Of a stretch of DNA of 64,000 nt, positions 63,834 to 64,000 are shown piece by piece; position 1 is the stretch's first letter; the number at the start of each line of letters is the position of its first letter. The DNA lies in assembly GCA_018806915.1 (NCBI GenBank), contig JAGKQI010000028.1:310001-374000 (forward strand). The letters are read 5' to 3'. The position numbers and the translations under genes are program-made. Under the pieces are notes generated by a model. The model did no database searches. It was not told where the DNA came from and saw nothing but the letters and a program-made list of their open reading frames with translations. The stretch is from Phytophthora colocasiae (taxonomy: Eukaryota > Oomycota > Peronosporomycetes > Peronosporales > Peronosporaceae).

Positions 63834-63903
63834 TTTCAGTTTGTTCCTCAGAGAAGGGAAGGGTTAGGGTTCGATATGAGTGGTATCCTTCCAAATGAGA
63901 AAT

Positions 63904-64000
63904 CCATCAGTCAAGGTAGAATATCTACAGCTATTGAATTAGCTTGAGATCGTTGCAGGTTAGTCCAAAGAGTTGTCCACCTATCTAGTTAATCAAATAA
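63904..64000 (+). mobile_element. LINE A 3' end (resumed)
   Basis: After the second copy of the 18-bp duplication the sequence continues as the LINE A 3' untranslated region. It shares CTAGTTAATCAA (near the window end) with the 3' end of LINE B, which supports the assignment. Confidence 0.75.

Larger units (their letters stand above)
57553..63903 (-). mobile_element. LINE B, full length, inserted in LINE A
   Basis: 6351 bp, minus strand, flanked by an 18-bp target duplication CCATCAGTCAAGGTAGAA (57535-57552 and 63904-63921). Two ORFs follow a short 5' leader (63903-63834). The 5' end carries CTCATTTGG (63900-63892, minus strand), which resembles the oomycete initiator element, as expected for an internal promoter. 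The 3' end after the ORF2 stop is about 75 bp, ending near CTAGTTAATCAA. ORF2 is intact; ORF1 has one frame change. Confidence 0.95.

Noticed and set aside
63863..63872. Telomere-like GGGTTAGGGT near the LINE B 5' end
   Set aside because: Fewer than two full TTAGGG units; too short to mean a telomere-linked element.

Overview
The window looks like nuclear DNA of a plant-pathogenic oomycete, most likely Phytophthora or a close relative. The main evidence is a Crinkler (CRN) effector gene with an LFLAK-type N-terminus and an HVLVVYP boundary, plus a few eukaryotic housekeeping-type genes with a short intron, set among layered retrotransposons and DNA transposons. I saw no rRNA, tRNA or CRISPR array.

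Layout. (1) 1-7975: Ty3/gypsy element 1 (+): gag, an extra acidic repeat ORF, and protease-RT-RNase H-integrase, cut off by the next element. (2) 7976-18287: two copies of a second Ty3/gypsy family facing each other. Copy A (+) has LTR, PBS, gag, protease, RT, a degenerate RNase H and a second (archaeal-type) RNase H, but no integrase. Copy B (-) keeps an LTR, a polypurine tract and internal scraps, so the LTRs are inverted relative to each other. (3) 18288-25570: a chromodomain Ty3/gypsy element on the minus strand, with an antisense ORF. Its coding regions and LTR are filled with short perfect hairpins, which is the strongest unexplained signal in the window. (4) 26086-27458: a Tc1/mariner element. 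(5) 27600-38000: an AGC-kinase tail fragment and lipase-family pseudogenes. One lipase is split by a nested TIR element with an 8-bp TSD. Another is split by a very young Copia element with identical 179-bp LTRs and a 5-bp TSD. (6) 38270-41902: a truncated NADP-isocitrate dehydrogenase and a TMEM184/Ost-alpha-like membrane protein gene.

(7) 42123-50545: a roughly 4-kb tandem duplication of CRN gene, lipase pseudogene and kinase. CRN copy 1 is intact. Copy 2 is decayed and joined to a 5'-truncated kinase. (8) 50896-55083: a large inverted duplication around a 494-bp spacer, one arm carrying a hAT element with an 8-bp TSD. (9) 55160-64000: a lipase scrap, then a 5'-truncated LINE (A). A nearly intact full-length LINE (B, minus strand) is inserted at the end of the LINE A coding region, flanked by an 18-bp TSD.

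Together this reads as a gene-sparse, repeat-rich effector compartment. A small set of host-type loci (lipase, CRN, kinase, IDH, TMEM184) is being duplicated, inverted, truncated and interrupted by at least nine mobile elements. Each of the three gypsy families also has its own element-wide nucleotide signature: GAACGST heptamers, TCYGRTGAACA motifs, and dense hairpins.
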